From: Shewanella oneidensis MR-1
GTDB lineage: Bacteria > Pseudomonadota > Gammaproteobacteria > Enterobacterales > Shewanellaceae
DNA length: 64,000 nt
Direction of reading: 5' to 3'
Assembly (NCBI RefSeq): GCF_000146165.2
Contig: NC_004347.2
Location: forward strand, 1,984,001-2,048,000
Part shown: positions 44,894-55,665 of the stretch, piece by piece
Layout: every line of letters starts with the position of its first letter
How positions within the stretch are numbered: the first letter of the stretch is position 1
The notes under the pieces: generated by a model
The model's database searches: none
What the model was told of the DNA's origin: nothing
What the model saw: only the letters and a program-made list of their open reading frames with translations
Made by a program: the position numbers and the translations under genes

Positions 44894-45138
44894 AAGAGTG
44901 TTACCTATTGTTTGAATTTCACTAATGAATGCTTCAGCATAAATCGTGCCATTTTGTAACGTACTGTTTTGTAGCTTAAATTTAGATTAATGGTGATTAC
45001 GCACTATGTGGAATACGCTAAATGTAGCTAAAAAGTTTAAAAAGTGATGAAAAATGCTAAATAAGTTTTCATCAAGGATAACAGTACACCCAATAAGTAA
45101 GGTAGTTATCGCCGGCAACAAAAGAAAAAGCCAATAAA

Positions 45139-45158
45139 AAAGCGCCCTAGGGCGCTTT
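45139..45158 (-). terminator. Rho-independent terminator of gltA
   Basis: Palindrome AAAGCGCCCTAGGGCGCTTT, then TTTTTATTGG on the minus strand, 20 bp beyond the gltA stop. Confidence 0.88.
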
Positions 45159-45177
45159 GAATCGATAAATGCAGTGT

Positions 45178-46464
45178 TTAGCGTTTATCTAAGTCGACGA
45201 AATCACGGGCCGTCTCGCCAGTATAAAGCTGACGTGGGCGGCTGATTTTGTGACCAGGTTGATCCAACATTTCTTTCCAGTGAGCAATCCAACCGACTGT
45301 ACGCGATAATGCAAACAGGACAGTGAACATGCTGGTAGGAATACCAATGGCTTTCATGATGATGCCAGAGTAGAAATCGACGTTTGGATAGAGTTTCTTC
45401 GAAATGAAGTACTCATCTTCAAGCGCGATACGCTCAAGTTCCATCGCAACATCTAATAACGGATCTTGTACTTTCAGCTCTTTTAGGACTTCGTGGCAGG
45501 TTTCACGCATGACTTTGGCACGTGGGTCAAAGTTTTTGTAAACACGGTGGCCAAAGCCCATTAAGCGGAATGGGTCGTTCTTGTCTTTCGCACGGGCGAT
45601 AAATTCAGGAATACGGTCAACAGAACCGATTTCTTCTAGCATTTGTAGACAAGCTTCGTTTGCGCCGCCGTGTGCAGGGCCCCATAGAGAAGCAATACCC
45701 GCAGCGATACACGCAAATGGATTCGCGCCTGAAGAACCCGCTAAACGCACGGTTGAGGTTGAGGCGTTTTGTTCGTGATCAGCATGCAGTATGAAGATAC
45801 GATCCATTGCACGTTCAACAATTGGGTTTACCTTGTACTCTTCACAAGGAACTGCAAACATCATGCTCAAGAAGTTGCCTGCATAGCTTAAGTCATTGCG
45901 TGGGTACACGAATGGCTGGCCAGAAGAGTACTTGTAGCACATTGCGGCAATCGTTGGCATTTTGGAGACTAGGCGATAAGCGGCGATTTCGCGGTGGCGA
46001 GGATCGTTGACATCGAGTGAGTCTTGATAAAATGCAGACAATGCACCAGTAACACCACACAACATCGCCATAGGATGAGCATCACGACGGAAGCCTCTAA
46101 AGAAGAAGGCGATTTGCTCATGCACCATAGTATGGGTTTTTACTGTGTGTACAAATTCAGCATATTGCTCTTTCGTCGGCAGTTCACCGTAAAGCAGCAG
46201 ATAACACAGGTCTAGGTAATCGGAGTCAACGGCAAGTTGCTCGATTGGATAGCCGCGGTGTAACAATATACCTTGATCACCATCAATGTAGGTTATTGCA
46301 GATTCGCAGGAGGCTGTCGCAAGAAAACCCGGATCAAAAGTGAAGTAACCTTTGCTGCCAAGTTTACTGATATCGATTACGTCAAAACCAGCGGATCCTT
46401 GCTTTACTGGCAACTCTATCGAGTCGTTCCCTGGTAATTCTAATTTGGCTTTTAAATCAGCCAT
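45178..46464 (-). CDS. gltA: Citrate synthase (type II, hexameric class)
   Basis: A 428-residue enzyme joining acetyl-CoA and oxaloacetate, the entry step of the TCA cycle. Length and the N-terminal domain (about residues 1-65) mark the Gram-negative, NADH-sensitive hexameric type. Catalytic residues lie in [12 protein letters not shown] (His near residue 230), in [14 protein letters not shown] (His near residue 307) and in the Asp of DVDFYSG (near residue 364). Transcribed away from sdhC across a 416-bp gap, as in E. coli. Confidence 0.96.
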   Translation of the reverse strand: MADLKAKLELPGNDSIELPVKQGSAGFDVIDISKLGSKGYFTFDPGFLATASCESAITYIDGDQGILLHRGYPIEQLAVDSDYLDLCYLLLYGELPTKEQYAEFVHTVKTHTMVHEQIAFFFRGFRRDAHPMAMLCGVTGALSAFYQDSLDVNDPRHREIAAYRLVSKMPTIAAMCYKYSSGQPFVYPRNDLSYAGNFLSMMFAVPCEEYKVNPIVERAMDRIFILHADHEQNASTSTVRLAGSSGANPFACIAAGIASLWGPAHGGANEACLQMLEEIGSVDRIPEFIARAKDKNDPFRLMGFGHRVYKNFDPRAKVMRETCHEVLKELKVQDPLLDVAMELERIALEDEYFISKKLYPNVDFYSGIIMKAIGIPTSMFTVLFALSRTVGWIAHWKEMLDQPGHKISRPRQLYTGETARDFVDLDKR

Positions 46465-46880
46465 ACCCCGTTCTCCTTACTTCGTTCTTATCTGTGAGTG
46501 CGGCATGTCAAACCGCCATTACTTTACAGCCATTCTAGATCACATTTCAATTTAAATAAGCGTTTAAATTTGTTAGACCATGGTATAAAACACTTTACTT
46601 TCCTTGTCGCAGCTGGCACTTACGCGAAAATTTTCTTAAAAAAACAAAATTTGCATTCTGTGATGTTTGTATTTGACATTTCCCACGAGTATACTTGCCT
46701 CCGCCAAATAATGGCTGCAAACGATGATGTAAAAACACCCTTTGTTTACATGTTAAATGAGTGAGTGTTCAAATAGTTATCCGTTTGTTCAAACTTTGCT
46801 TTTGTGTTTACTTTTGCTGTGATTAATCCCTCAGTTTAACGTTTGTACAAAAGCGGTTCACATAACAAAAAAAATGCTCA
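46465..46880. promoter_or_regulatory. Divergent promoter region between gltA and sdhC
   Basis: A gap of 416 bp without a credible gene. It is AT-rich, with long A runs before sdhC. TTGACA at 46674-46679 region is followed by TATACT only about 11 bp later, too close for a sigma-70 pair. No confident CRP, ArcA or Fur site could be assigned by eye. Confidence 0.5.
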
Positions 46881-47276
46881 ATGGAGCTGAGTGAGCAGAA
46901 CGTGAAAAAGCAAAGACCTGTCCATTTAGATCTGCAGACCATTCGCTTTCCTGCAACAGCGATTGTGTCAATTCTTCACCGTGTGTCCGGTGTCATCATG
47001 CTATTCGCTGTTGGCATTCTTATTTGGTTGCTAAATTCATCTTTAGCCTCCGCTGAAAGTTTCGCAGGCGTACAATCTCTGTTTGATAACTTTGTTGTGA
47101 AGTTCATCATGTGGGGCATTTTGACTGCACTGACCTTCCATTTATTCGGTGGCCTGCGCCACTTAGTGATGGATACGGGTCGTTGGGAAGAGTTAGCTTC
47201 GGGCACCGCCTCAGCGAAAGCTGTATTTGTGTTAACGGTAGCCTTTTCAATTTTAGCGGGGTTATGGGTATGGTAA
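46881..47276 (+). CDS. sdhC: Succinate dehydrogenase cytochrome b556 subunit
   Basis: A 131-residue membrane anchor with three hydrophobic helices. The quinone-site pattern SILHRVSGV (Ser and Arg near residues 32-40) and the heme-ligand histidine in HLFGGLRHLVMD (near residue 92) are conserved. It anchors SdhAB with SdhD and passes electrons to ubiquinone. Start: ATG 46881 or GTG 46902; neither has a strong ribosome site, and the GTG would give a start nearer to the family norm. Overlaps sdhD by 7 bp. Confidence 0.92.
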   Translation: MELSEQNVKKQRPVHLDLQTIRFPATAIVSILHRVSGVIMLFAVGILIWLLNSSLASAESFAGVQSLFDNFVVKFIMWGILTALTFHLFGGLRHLVMDTGRWEELASGTASAKAVFVLTVAFSILAGLWVW

Positions 47277-47617
47277 CCAATGCAGCAAGTTTTGGACGCA
47301 GTGGTGTTCATGACTTTATTCTACTACGCGCTAGTGCAGTAATCCTCGCCTGTTACACCATTTTCATGGTTGGCTTTATTGCATGTAGTTCCCCTCTCAC
47401 CTATGACGCTTGGCATGGCCTCTTCAGCGCTCTGCCTATGAAAGTGTTTACACTGCTTACGCTGGTTGCACTGCTTGTTCACGCTTGGATTGGTGTATGG
47501 CAAGTATTGACGGATTACGTCAAGTGCACATCGTTACGCGGTGTTTTACAGTTCACCTTTGTCGTTACCGTTTTCTGCTATTTAGCGGCCGGCATTGTTA
47601 TTGTGTGGGGTGTCTAA
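47270..47617 (+). CDS. sdhD: Succinate dehydrogenase membrane anchor subunit
   Basis: A 115-residue, three-helix anchor. HDFILLRASAVILACY at the start of helix 1 and the VHAWIGVWQVLTDYV segment (heme and quinone contacts, His near residue 72 and the DY pair) are typical of SdhD. Start at 47270 overlaps the end of sdhC (ATGGTAA); the longer open frame from 47111 lies within sdhC and is not real. It ends directly at the sdhA GTG. Confidence 0.92.
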   Translation: MVTNAASFGRSGVHDFILLRASAVILACYTIFMVGFIACSSPLTYDAWHGLFSALPMKVFTLLTLVALLVHAWIGVWQVLTDYVKCTSLRGVLQFTFVVTVFCYLAAGIVIVWGV

Positions 47618-49384
47618 GTGAGTATTCCAGTACGCGAATTTGATGCTGTAGTGATCGGCGCCGGTGGTGCGGGTATGCGTGCAGCACTACAGATTTCTAA
47701 AGAAGGTAAGAGCTGTGCGCTTTTATCTAAAGTTTTCCCAACTCGTTCTCATACTGTGTCTGCGCAGGGTGGTATCACAGTTGCGCTGGGTAACGCCCAT
47801 GAAGACCATTGGGAACAACACATGTACGATACCGTAAAAGGTTCCGACTTCATCGGTGACCAAGACGCTATCGAATTTATGTGTCAAACCGGTCCAGAAG
47901 CCATTATTGAACTTGAGCACATGGGTTTACCATTCTCTCGTTTCGATAACGGTAAGATTTACCAACGTCCCTTCGGTGGTCAATCTAAAAACTTTGGTGG
48001 TGAACAAGCGGCACGTACCGCAGCAGCGGCCGACCGTACAGGTCACGCACTGCTTCACTGCTTATACCAACAGAACGTCAAACACAAAACACAAGTGTTT
48101 TCTGAGTGGTATGCCCTCGATTTAGTCAAAAACCAAGACGGTGCCATCGTAGGCTGTACTGCGATTGAAATCGAGACTGGTGAAATTGTTTACTTCAAAG
48201 CCAAAGCCACTGTGTTAGCAACAGGCGGTGCAGGTCGTATCTACGCATCAACCACAAACGCACACATTAATACTGGTGACGGTGTCGGTATGGCAATGCG
48301 TGCTGGCGTTCAGATGCAAGATATGGAAATGTGGCAATTCCACCCAACCGGTATCGCTGGTGCTGGTGTACTTGTGACTGAAGGTTGTCGTGGTGAAGGT
48401 GGTTACCTACTAAACAAAGACGGCGAGCGTTTCATGGAGCGTTATGCACCAAACGCGAAGGATTTGGCATCTCGTGACGTGGTTGCACGTTCTATGATGA
48501 CCGAAATCCGTGAAGGTCGTGGTTTAGATGGCCCATTAGGCCCACACTGCTTACTGAAACTCGATCACTTAGGTAAAGAGACCTTAGAAGCCCGTCTACC
48601 AGGCGTGTGTGAATTATCTCGTACCTTCGCTCACATCGATCCGGCCGATGGTCCAATCCCAGTATTACCAACTTGTCACTATATGATGGGTGGTCTGCCG
48701 ACTAAGGTGAGTGGTCAGGTTATTCGTAAGAATACTGATGGTACTGAGCAAGACGTAGTCGGTCTGTTTGCTGTTGGTGAGATTGCCTGTGTATCTGTGC
48801 ACGGTGCTAACCGCTTAGGCGGTAACTCATTGCTCGACCTAGTGGTCTTTGGCCGCGCCGCTGGTCAACACTTAGGTAAAGCGCTCGATGAGACTGCGGA
48901 TCCTAAGGATGCCACTGATGCCGACATCCAAGCTTCTCTGGCACGTTTACAACGCTGGGAAAGCAATAAAGATGGTGAAGATCCAGTGCAAATCCGTAAG
49001 GATTTACAACTTTGCATGCAATTAAACTTCTCAGTATTCCGTCGTGGCGATGCAATGGCTGAAGGTTTAGAGCAGTTAAAAGCCATCCGTAAGCGTTTAG
49101 AAAATGCTAAGTTGTCTGATAACTCTCGCGAGTTTAACACCCAACGTATCGAGTGTTTAGAATTGGACAACCTGATGGCGACGGCGATTGCTACCGCTTA
49201 TGCTGCTAACTTCCGTACAGAGAGCCGCGGTGCTCACTCACGTGAAGATTATTTAGAGCGTGACGATGAAAACTGGTTATGTCACAGTCTGTTTGACCCA
49301 GTGACAGAAACCATGGACCGTCGTGCTGTGAATATGGCACCTAAGTTGCGTGAAGCCTTCCCGCCGAAGAAACGTACCTACTAG
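47618..49384 (+). CDS. sdhA: Succinate dehydrogenase flavoprotein subunit
   Basis: A 588-residue FAD-binding catalytic subunit oxidising succinate to fumarate. FAD-binding [14 protein letters not shown] at the N-terminus; the covalent-FAD histidine in [13 protein letters not shown] (residue 45 area); substrate residues in [20 protein letters not shown] and the catalytic arginine region [15 protein letters not shown]. The GTG start directly follows the sdhD stop (one shared cluster). The SdhA/SdhB pair faces the cytoplasm. Confidence 0.96.
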   Translation: MSIPVREFDAVVIGAGGAGMRAALQISKEGKSCALLSKVFPTRSHTVSAQGGITVALGNAHEDHWEQHMYDTVKGSDFIGDQDAIEFMCQTGPEAIIELEHMGLPFSRFDNGKIYQRPFGGQSKNFGGEQAARTAAAADRTGHALLHCLYQQNVKHKTQVFSEWYALDLVKNQDGAIVGCTAIEIETGEIVYFKAKATVLATGGAGRIYASTTNAHINTGDGVGMAMRAGVQMQDMEMWQFHPTGIAGAGVLVTEGCRGEGGYLLNKDGERFMERYAPNAKDLASRDVVARSMMTEIREGRGLDGPLGPHCLLKLDHLGKETLEARLPGVCELSRTFAHIDPADGPIPVLPTCHYMMGGLPTKVSGQVIRKNTDGTEQDVVGLFAVGEIACVSVHGANRLGGNSLLDLVVFGRAAGQHLGKALDETADPKDATDADIQASLARLQRWESNKDGEDPVQIRKDLQLCMQLNFSVFRRGDAMAEGLEQLKAIRKRLENAKLSDNSREFNTQRIECLELDNLMATAIATAYAANFRTESRGAHSREDYLERDDENWLCHSLFDPVTETMDRRAVNMAPKLREAFPPKKRTY

Positions 49385-49398
49385 TAGGAGTTGCAAAG

Positions 49399-50106
49399 AT
49401 GAAATTGGAATTTGCAGTTTATCGCTACAATCCTGATGTAGATACAAAACCTTACATGCAGGATTACAGCCTTGAAGTCGCTGATGGCACTGACATGATG
49501 GTGCTCGATGCACTTATCAAGTTAAAAGAAAAAGATCCAACCTTAGTGTTCCGTCGCTCTTGCCGTGAAGGTGTTTGCGGTAGCGATGGTCTGAACATGA
49601 ACGGTAAAAATGGTCTGGCTTGTATTACCCCAGTCTCTACCTTCAAAGGTAAGAAATTGGAAATTCGTCCACTGCCAGGTATGCCAGTCGTTCGTGACTT
49701 AGTGGTTGATTTAACTCAGTTCTATAAGCAATACGAGAAGATCAAACCCTTCCTTATCAATGATGATAAGCAGCCAGCTCGTGAACATTTACAGTCACCT
49801 GAACAACGTGCGCATTTAGATGGTCTGTACGAATGTATTATGTGTGCCTGTTGTTCAACGGCTTGCCCATCATTCTGGTGGAATCCTGATAAGTTTATCG
49901 GTCCTAGCGGTCTGCTACACGCTTACCGTTTCTTGATCGACAGCCGCGATACAGCAACAGAAGAACGTCTTTCTGAGCTGGACGACGCCTACAGCGTGTT
50001 CCGTTGCCATGGCATCATGAACTGCGTTGACGTATGTCCAAAGGGACTTAATCCGACTAAAGCAATTGGTCATATTAAGTCAATGCTGCTTAAGCGAGCT
50101 GTGTAA
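49399..50106 (+). CDS. sdhB: Succinate dehydrogenase iron-sulfur subunit
   Basis: A 235-residue electron-transfer subunit carrying three clusters: [2Fe-2S] ligands in CREGVCGSDGLNMNGKNGLAC (near residues 55-75 region), [4Fe-4S] in CIMCACCSTACP and [3Fe-4S] in CHGIMNCVDVCPKGLNP. It moves electrons from SdhA to the quinone site in SdhCD. It starts 14 bp after sdhA and is followed by a hairpin (50147-50187) before sucA. Confidence 0.96.
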   Translation: MKLEFAVYRYNPDVDTKPYMQDYSLEVADGTDMMVLDALIKLKEKDPTLVFRRSCREGVCGSDGLNMNGKNGLACITPVSTFKGKKLEIRPLPGMPVVRDLVVDLTQFYKQYEKIKPFLINDDKQPAREHLQSPEQRAHLDGLYECIMCACCSTACPSFWWNPDKFIGPSGLLHAYRFLIDSRDTATEERLSELDDAYSVFRCHGIMNCVDVCPKGLNPTKAIGHIKSMLLKRAV

Positions 50107-50146
50107 TGCAAGAATCTGAGCTGAAACCAATAATAATATAGCTCTC

Positions 50147-50187
50147 AAAGAGTCACTTTCTGAGTATAGATAGAAGGTGGCTCTTTT
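50147..50187 (+). terminator. Possible attenuating terminator between sdhB and sucA
   Basis: AAAGAGTCAC (50147-50156) can pair with GTGGCTCTTT (50177-50186, one G-U) and is followed by TTTTGTG. It may partly separate sdh from suc transcription. Confidence 0.55.
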
Positions 50188-50325
50188 GTGTATGTAATGG
50201 AAGACAACGCGCCGTGAAATCTGGATATTCTAAGGGCGGCAGAAATTATGTATCAAAGGTCATGACCTGCGATTACATATAAAAACTATGGCTAAGCACG
50301 TGTATAAAGTTTGAAAGGAATAGAA

Positions 50326-53145
50326 ATGCACCAAGGCATCATGAAAGCCTGGCTCGAATCATCTCACTTAAGTGGTGCAAATTCGACCTACGTAGAAGAG
50401 ATGTATGAAGCCTATCAAGAAGACCCTCAGTCAGTTTCTGACGATTGGCGTGCGGTTTTTGATAATCTCCCTCCGGTGAACGGTGCCTCTAAAGACGCGC
50501 CTGAAGCGGCTCACTCCAAAGTACGTGATTATTTTCGCAGTTTAGCGATGGAAGGGCGTCATAAGAGCGCAGCTCGTGTGACCGATCCTGAGTTGGATGC
50601 TAAGCAAGTTAAAGTGCTACAGCTGATCAACGCCCACCGTTTCCGTGGTCACCAAGGTGCTAACCTTGACCCGTTAGAATTGTGGAAACGTGAACCTGTT
50701 GCCGATTTAGATCCCGCATTCCACGGTCTGACCAAAGAAGACATGGAGCGTGAGTTCAATACTGGCTCGTTCGCCCACGGCGGCGAAACCATGAAGTTGG
50801 CGGATTTAGTCAAAGCGCTTAAAGCCACATATTGTGGTTCTATCGGCGCCGAATACATGCATATTACCGACACCGATGAAAAGCGTTGGATCCAACAACG
50901 TCTCGAACCATCCTTAGGTAAAGCCAACTACGATAAAAGCGTTAAGACCCGCATTCTCGAAGGCCTAAATGCTGCTGAAGGCATTGAAAAATATTTAGGC
51001 GCTAAATTCCCTGGTGCAAAACGCTTCTCTTTAGAAGGTGGCGATGCGTTAGTGCCAATGATGAGAGAAATCATTTATCGCGCAGGCGAAGCTGGCACTA
51101 AAGAAATCGTGGTCGGTATGGCTCACCGTGGTCGTTTAAACGTCCTCGTGAACGTATTAGGTAAGCGTCCTGCTGAGCTGTTTGACGAGTTCGCGGGTAA
51201 GCATGCTGATACCCACGGTTCTGGTGACGTTAAGTACCACCAAGGTTTCTCATCTGATTTTGAAACACCAGGTGGCAATGTGCATTTGGCGCTGGCTTTC
51301 AACCCGTCTCACCTTGAAATCGTTAATCCTGTGGTTATGGGGTCTGTACGTGCTCGTCAAGACCGTCGTGGTTGCAAAGATGGTTTACAGGTGATGCCTA
51401 TCACTATCCACGGCGATTCTGCTATTACTGGTCAAGGTATCGTACAAGAGACATTCAACATGTCTCAAACCCGTGGCTTTAAAGTGGGTGGTAGTATCCG
51501 TATCGTTGTGAACAACCAAGTGGGCTTTACCACTTCAAATCATTACGATGTGCGTTCAACTGAATACTGTACTGATATCGCGAAGATGGTACAGGCACCG
51601 ATTTTCCACGTAAATTCAGACGATCCAGAAGCCGTCGCCTTTGTTGCGCAGCTTGCCGTTGATTACCGTAACGAGTTTAAACGTGATGTGGTGATCGACT
51701 TAGTGTGTTATCGCCGTCATGGCCATAACGAAGCTGATGAGCCAAGCGCAACTCAGCCACTAATGTATGCCAAGATCAAGAAACACCCAACGCCACGTAA
51801 GATTTACGCTGACAAACTGATCGCAGAAAACACCATTGCTGCCGATGACGTGACCGGCATGATCAACACTTACCGCGATGCTTTAGACCAAGGTGATTGC
51901 GTAGTGAAAGAATGGCGTCCAATGACACTGCATACCGTAGATTGGACTCCTTATATTGGTCGCGAATGGGATGAAGCCTATGACGCTTCACTGCCTATCG
52001 AACGTTTGCAGAAACTAGCCGATAAGCTGAGCTACGTGCCTGAAAGCCATTCTCTGCAATCCCGTGTTGCTAAGATTTATAGTGACCGTGTTGCAATGGC
52101 AAAAGGGGAGAAGCCACTTGATTGGGGCTTTGCTGAAACCTTAGCTTACGCAACGATTCTTGAAGATAAGCAACGTGTTCGCATTACTGGTCAAGACTCT
52201 GGCCGCGGGACTTTCTTCCACCGTCATGCGGTTCTGCATAACCAAAACGATGCGACTACGTATTTACCACTGCGTAATATTAGCGATGGTCAAGGTCCAA
52301 TCGACATTACTGACTCAGTACTCTCTGAAGCCTCAGTATTGGCATTCGAATATGGTTACGCAACGGCAGAGCCTAGTGGTTTAGCCATTTGGGAAGCGCA
52401 ATTTGGTGACTTTGCTAACTGTGCACAGGTCGTGATTGACCAGTTCTTATCTTCTGGTGAGCAAAAGTGGGGCCGTTTATGCGGTCTGACCATGCTGTTG
52501 CCTCACGGCTACGAAGGTCAAGGTCCAGAGCACTCAAGCGCCCGTTTAGAGCGTTTCTTACAGCTTTGTGCTAACCACAATATGCAAGTGTGTGTACCAT
52601 CAACGCCTGCACAGGTTTACCACATGCTGCGTCGCCAAGTGGTGCGCCCAATGCGCCGTCCACTGGTGGTGATGTCACCTAAGTCATTGCTACGTCACCC
52701 ATTAGCGGTTTCTAGCATGGACGAATTGGCCAATGGCAGCTTCCAAAACGTGATTGGTGAAATCGATACGTTAGAAGCGAGCAAGGTCGATCGCGTGGTG
52801 TTCTGTAGCGGTAAGGTGTACTTCGAACTACTCGAAAAACGCCGTAAAGAAAACATCAATAACATCGCAATTATCCGTGTCGAACAGTTATATCCGTTCC
52901 CACATGAAGAAATGGTTGCAGCATTAGCTGACTACCAACATGTGAAGGATTTTGTTTGGTGTCAGGAAGAGCCGCAAAACCAAGGTGCTTGGTACTCTAG
53001 CCAACATCACTTTTGGGCTGCTATCCCTGCGGGAGCAAAACTCACTTACGCTGGCCGTGAAGCGTCTGCTGCACCAGCTTGTGGTTACCCTGAGTTGCAT
53101 GCTCACCAACAAGAATCTTTAGTGAACAGTGCCTTAAAGCTCTAA
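50326..53145 (+). CDS. sucA: 2-oxoglutarate dehydrogenase E1 component
   Basis: A 939-residue thiamine-diphosphate enzyme that decarboxylates 2-oxoglutarate and hands the succinyl group to the lipoyl arm of SucB. The N-terminal segment (MHQGIMKAWLESSHLSGANS, about 1-50) is the part that binds E2; the ThDP motif runs from GDSAITGQG to VNNQVGFTTS (near residues 365-405); the transketolase-like pyrimidine domain contains GQDSGRGTFFHRHAV. Start at 50326 is set by AAAGGA six bases before; the open frame begins five codons upstream. Confidence 0.96.
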   Translation: MHQGIMKAWLESSHLSGANSTYVEEMYEAYQEDPQSVSDDWRAVFDNLPPVNGASKDAPEAAHSKVRDYFRSLAMEGRHKSAARVTDPELDAKQVKVLQLINAHRFRGHQGANLDPLELWKREPVADLDPAFHGLTKEDMEREFNTGSFAHGGETMKLADLVKALKATYCGSIGAEYMHITDTDEKRWIQQRLEPSLGKANYDKSVKTRILEGLNAAEGIEKYLGAKFPGAKRFSLEGGDALVPMMREIIYRAGEAGTKEIVVGMAHRGRLNVLVNVLGKRPAELFDEFAGKHADTHGSGDVKYHQGFSSDFETPGGNVHLALAFNPSHLEIVNPVVMGSVRARQDRRGCKDGLQVMPITIHGDSAITGQGIVQETFNMSQTRGFKVGGSIRIVVNNQVGFTTSNHYDVRSTEYCTDIAKMVQAPIFHVNSDDPEAVAFVAQLAVDYRNEFKRDVVIDLVCYRRHGHNEADEPSATQPLMYAKIKKHPTPRKIYADKLIAENTIAADDVTGMINTYRDALDQGDCVVKEWRPMTLHTVDWTPYIGREWDEAYDASLPIERLQKLADKLSYVPESHSLQSRVAKIYSDRVAMAKGEKPLDWGFAETLAYATILEDKQRVRITGQDSGRGTFFHRHAVLHNQNDATTYLPLRNISDGQGPIDITDSVLSEASVLAFEYGYATAEPSGLAIWEAQFGDFANCAQVVIDQFLSSGEQKWGRLCGLTMLLPHGYEGQGPEHSSARLERFLQLCANHNMQVCVPSTPAQVYHMLRRQVVRPMRRPLVVMSPKSLLRHPLAVSSMDELANGSFQNVIGEIDTLEASKVDRVVFCSGKVYFELLEKRRKENINNIAIIRVEQLYPFPHEEMVAALADYQHVKDFVWCQEEPQNQGAWYSSQHHFWAAIPAGAKLTYAGREASAAPACGYPELHAHQQESLVNSALKL

Positions 53146-53193
53146 TTGATAAGACTGTAGTCATAGACATTTTATAAAAAAGGATCGTTTTTC

Positions 53194-54381
53194 ATGAGTA
53201 TCGAAATCAAGGTACCCGTACTGCCAGAATCTGTTGCCGATGCGACTATCGCCACTTGGCATGTAAAAGTGGGACAACAAGTTTCTCGTGATCAAAATCT
53301 GGTTGATATTGAAACTGACAAAGTTGTACTAGAAGTGGTTGCACCAGAAGATGGTCATATTGGTGAATTTCTATTCCACGAAGGTGACACCGTTTTGGGC
53401 GAGCAAGTGATTGCTAAGTTCATCGCTGGCGCGGTTTCGGGCCAAGAAGTCACTAAAGCGCAAGCAGAAGCTGCCGCTCCTGCAGTGGCAAGTGATGAAT
53501 CTAACGATGCGTTAAGTCCTTCAGTGCGTCGTTTACTGGCTGAGCACAATGTTGATGCCAGCAAAGTAAAGGGCACAGGTGTTGGCGGTCGTATCACTAA
53601 AGAAGACGTTGAAGCCTTCATCAAGTCTGCACCTAAAGCGGCTGCTTCTGCAGCGCCAGTGGTACAGCCACTCGCTGCTGGTCGTAGTGAGAAACGTGTG
53701 CCAATGACACGTTTACGTAAGACTATCGCTAACCGTTTGTTAGAAGCGAAAAACTCTACCGCAATGCTCACGACCTTCAACGAAGTGAACATGAAGCCAA
53801 TCATGGATATCCGTAAGCAGTACCAAGATATCTTTGAAAAGCGCCACGGTATCCGTTTAGGTTTCATGTCTTTCTATGTGAAAGCAGTAACTGAAGCCTT
53901 GAAACGCTTCCCTGAAGTCAACGCATCAATCGACGGTGACGATATCGTTTACCACAACTACTTTGACGTCAGCATCGCTGTATCTACGCCACGTGGTCTG
54001 GTAACGCCAGTGCTACGTGACACTGATACTATGAGTCTGGCTGATATCGAAAAAGCAGTACGCGATCTGGCGATCAAAGGCCGTGATGGTAAGCTGACTG
54101 TGGCGGATATGACTGGCGGTAACTTCACTGTGACTAACGGTGGTGTATTCGGCTCGTTAATGTCTACTCCAATTCTAAACCTGCCACAAAGCGCGATTTT
54201 AGGCATGCATGCCATCAAAGATCGTCCAATGGCAGTCAATGGTCAGGTTGAAATCCTGCCCATGATGTACCTAGCTCTCTCATATGACCATCGTATTATT
54301 GATGGCCGTGAGTCAGTTGGCTTCTTAGTCGCCATTAAAGACTTCTTAGAAGACCCAACTCGTCTGCTGCTTGATCTGTAA
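53194..54381 (+). CDS. sucB: 2-oxoglutarate dehydrogenase E2 (dihydrolipoyl succinyltransferase)
   Basis: A 395-residue core protein of the complex. One lipoyl domain (residues 1-75; lysine in ETDKVVLEV near residue 43), a linker, a peripheral-subunit-binding domain ([20 protein letters not shown], about 108-140), a second linker rich in Ala/Pro, and the catalytic domain with [11 protein letters not shown] (His and Asp of the acyltransferase site, near residues 366-370). Starts 48 bp after sucA. E3 (lpd) is not in this window. Confidence 0.96.
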   Translation: MSIEIKVPVLPESVADATIATWHVKVGQQVSRDQNLVDIETDKVVLEVVAPEDGHIGEFLFHEGDTVLGEQVIAKFIAGAVSGQEVTKAQAEAAAPAVASDESNDALSPSVRRLLAEHNVDASKVKGTGVGGRITKEDVEAFIKSAPKAAASAAPVVQPLAAGRSEKRVPMTRLRKTIANRLLEAKNSTAMLTTFNEVNMKPIMDIRKQYQDIFEKRHGIRLGFMSFYVKAVTEALKRFPEVNASIDGDDIVYHNYFDVSIAVSTPRGLVTPVLRDTDTMSLADIEKAVRDLAIKGRDGKLTVADMTGGNFTVTNGGVFGSLMSTPILNLPQSAILGMHAIKDRPMAVNGQVEILPMMYLALSYDHRIIDGRESVGFLVAIKDFLEDPTRLLLDL

Positions 54382-54446
54382 TCCAACTCGATAAACGATT
54401 CAGTTTAAAGAGTTTGTTAAAGACAAAAGTAAGACATACCCTCGTG

Positions 54447-54465
54447 ACTGGCCCCTTGGGCCAGT
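54447..54465 (+). other. Strong hairpin between sucB and sucC
   Basis: ACTGGCCC (54447-54454) / GGGCCAGT (54458-54465) is an 8-bp GC-rich stem with a 3-nt loop and no U-tract after it. It may act in mRNA processing or stability, or set the SucCD level against SucAB; inferred. Confidence 0.6.
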
Positions 54466-54498
54466 TGGATTTGATTAGAAGTATATGGATAGATCATC

Positions 54499-55665
54499 AT
54501 GAATTTGCATGAGTATCAGGCAAAATCCTTATTTGCCGAATATGGTTTACCAGTGTCAGAAGGTTTTGCCTGTGATACAGCCCAAGAAGCTGTAGAAGCG
54601 GCAGGACGTATTGGCGGAAATTTATGGGTTGTTAAGTGTCAAGTACACGCAGGCGGCCGCGGTAAAGCGGGTGGCGTTAAAGTCACTGGCGATAAAGAAG
54701 AAATCAGAGCCTTTGCCGAATACTGGTTAGGCAAAAATCTGGTGACTTATCAAACTGATGAGAAAGGTCAGCCGGTTGCTAAAATTTTAGTAGAAAGCTG
54801 CACCGACATCGCGAACGAACTGTACTTAGGTGCAGTTGTTGACCGTGCTACCCGTCGTGTGGTGTTCATGGCATCAACAGAAGGCGGTGTTGAGATTGAG
54901 AAAGTGGCCGAAGAAACGCCAGAACTCATTCACAAAGCGATCATCGATCCGCTGACAGGTCCTCAACCATTCCAAGCGCGTGATCTTGGCTTCAAACTGG
55001 GCTTAAACCCAACTCAAATGAAGCAATTCACCAAGATCTTCATGGGTCTGGCAACGATGTTCGTTGACCACGATTTCGCGCTCTTAGAAATCAACCCACT
55101 GGTTATCACCACTGAAGGTAACCTGCACTGCTTAGACGGTAAAATTGGTATCGATGGCAACGCACTGTTCCGTCAACCAAAAATCAAAGCTATGCACGAC
55201 CCATCTCAAGATGACGCCCGTGAAGCCCATGCTGCGATGTTCGAACTGAACTATGTGGCTCTGGATGGTAACGTTGGTTGTATGGTGAACGGTGCAGGTC
55301 TTGCTATGGGTACGATGGACATCGTTAATCTGCACGGCGGCAAGCCAGCTAACTTCCTCGACGTAGGTGGTGGCGCGACCAAAGAACGTGTTGCAGAAGC
55401 ATTCAAGATCATTTTGTCTGACAGCAATGTGAAAGCCGTTCTGGTTAACATCTTCGGTGGTATCGTACGTTGTGACATGATCGCAGAAGGTATCATTGGC
55501 GCTGTTAAAGAAGTGGGCGTTAAGGTTCCAGTTGTGGTTCGTTTAGAAGGTACTAACGCTGAATTAGGCCGTGAAGTATTAGCTAAATCAGGTCTTGATA
55601 TCATTGCAGCTAACAGTCTGACTGATGCGGCTGAGCTAGTAGTTAAAGCTGCGGAGGGCAAATAA
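54499..55665 (+). CDS. sucC: Succinyl-CoA synthetase beta subunit
   Basis: A 388-residue subunit, the usual length. N-terminal ATP-grasp fold starting [20 protein letters not shown], nucleotide-binding region [14 protein letters not shown] (about residues 43-56), and the C-terminal domain with [16 protein letters not shown] (phosphohistidine loop contact). With SucD it makes ATP/GTP and succinate from succinyl-CoA. It overlaps sucD by one base (TAATG). Confidence 0.96.
   Translation: MNLHEYQAKSLFAEYGLPVSEGFACDTAQEAVEAAGRIGGNLWVVKCQVHAGGRGKAGGVKVTGDKEEIRAFAEYWLGKNLVTYQTDEKGQPVAKILVESCTDIANELYLGAVVDRATRRVVFMASTEGGVEIEKVAEETPELIHKAIIDPLTGPQPFQARDLGFKLGLNPTQMKQFTKIFMGLATMFVDHDFALLEINPLVITTEGNLHCLDGKIGIDGNALFRQPKIKAMHDPSQDDAREAHAAMFELNYVALDGNVGCMVNGAGLAMGTMDIVNLHGGKPANFLDVGGGATKERVAEAFKIILSDSNVKAVLVNIFGGIVRCDMIAEGIIGAVKEVGVKVPVVVRLEGTNAELGREVLAKSGLDIIAANSLTDAAELVVKAAEGK

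Noticed and set aside
46670-46700. Sigma-70 promoter before sdhC (TTGACA and TATACT)
   Set aside because: The hexamers are only about 11 bp apart, far from the 16-18 needed.
46498-46764. 88-residue ORF in the gltA-sdhC gap
   Set aside because: No ribosome site, atypical composition; it fills the divergent promoter region.
47111-47269. Longer sdhD start inside sdhC
   Set aside because: The extra 53 residues are an out-of-frame reading of sdhC; the ATG at 47270 has the normal SdhD start and coupling.
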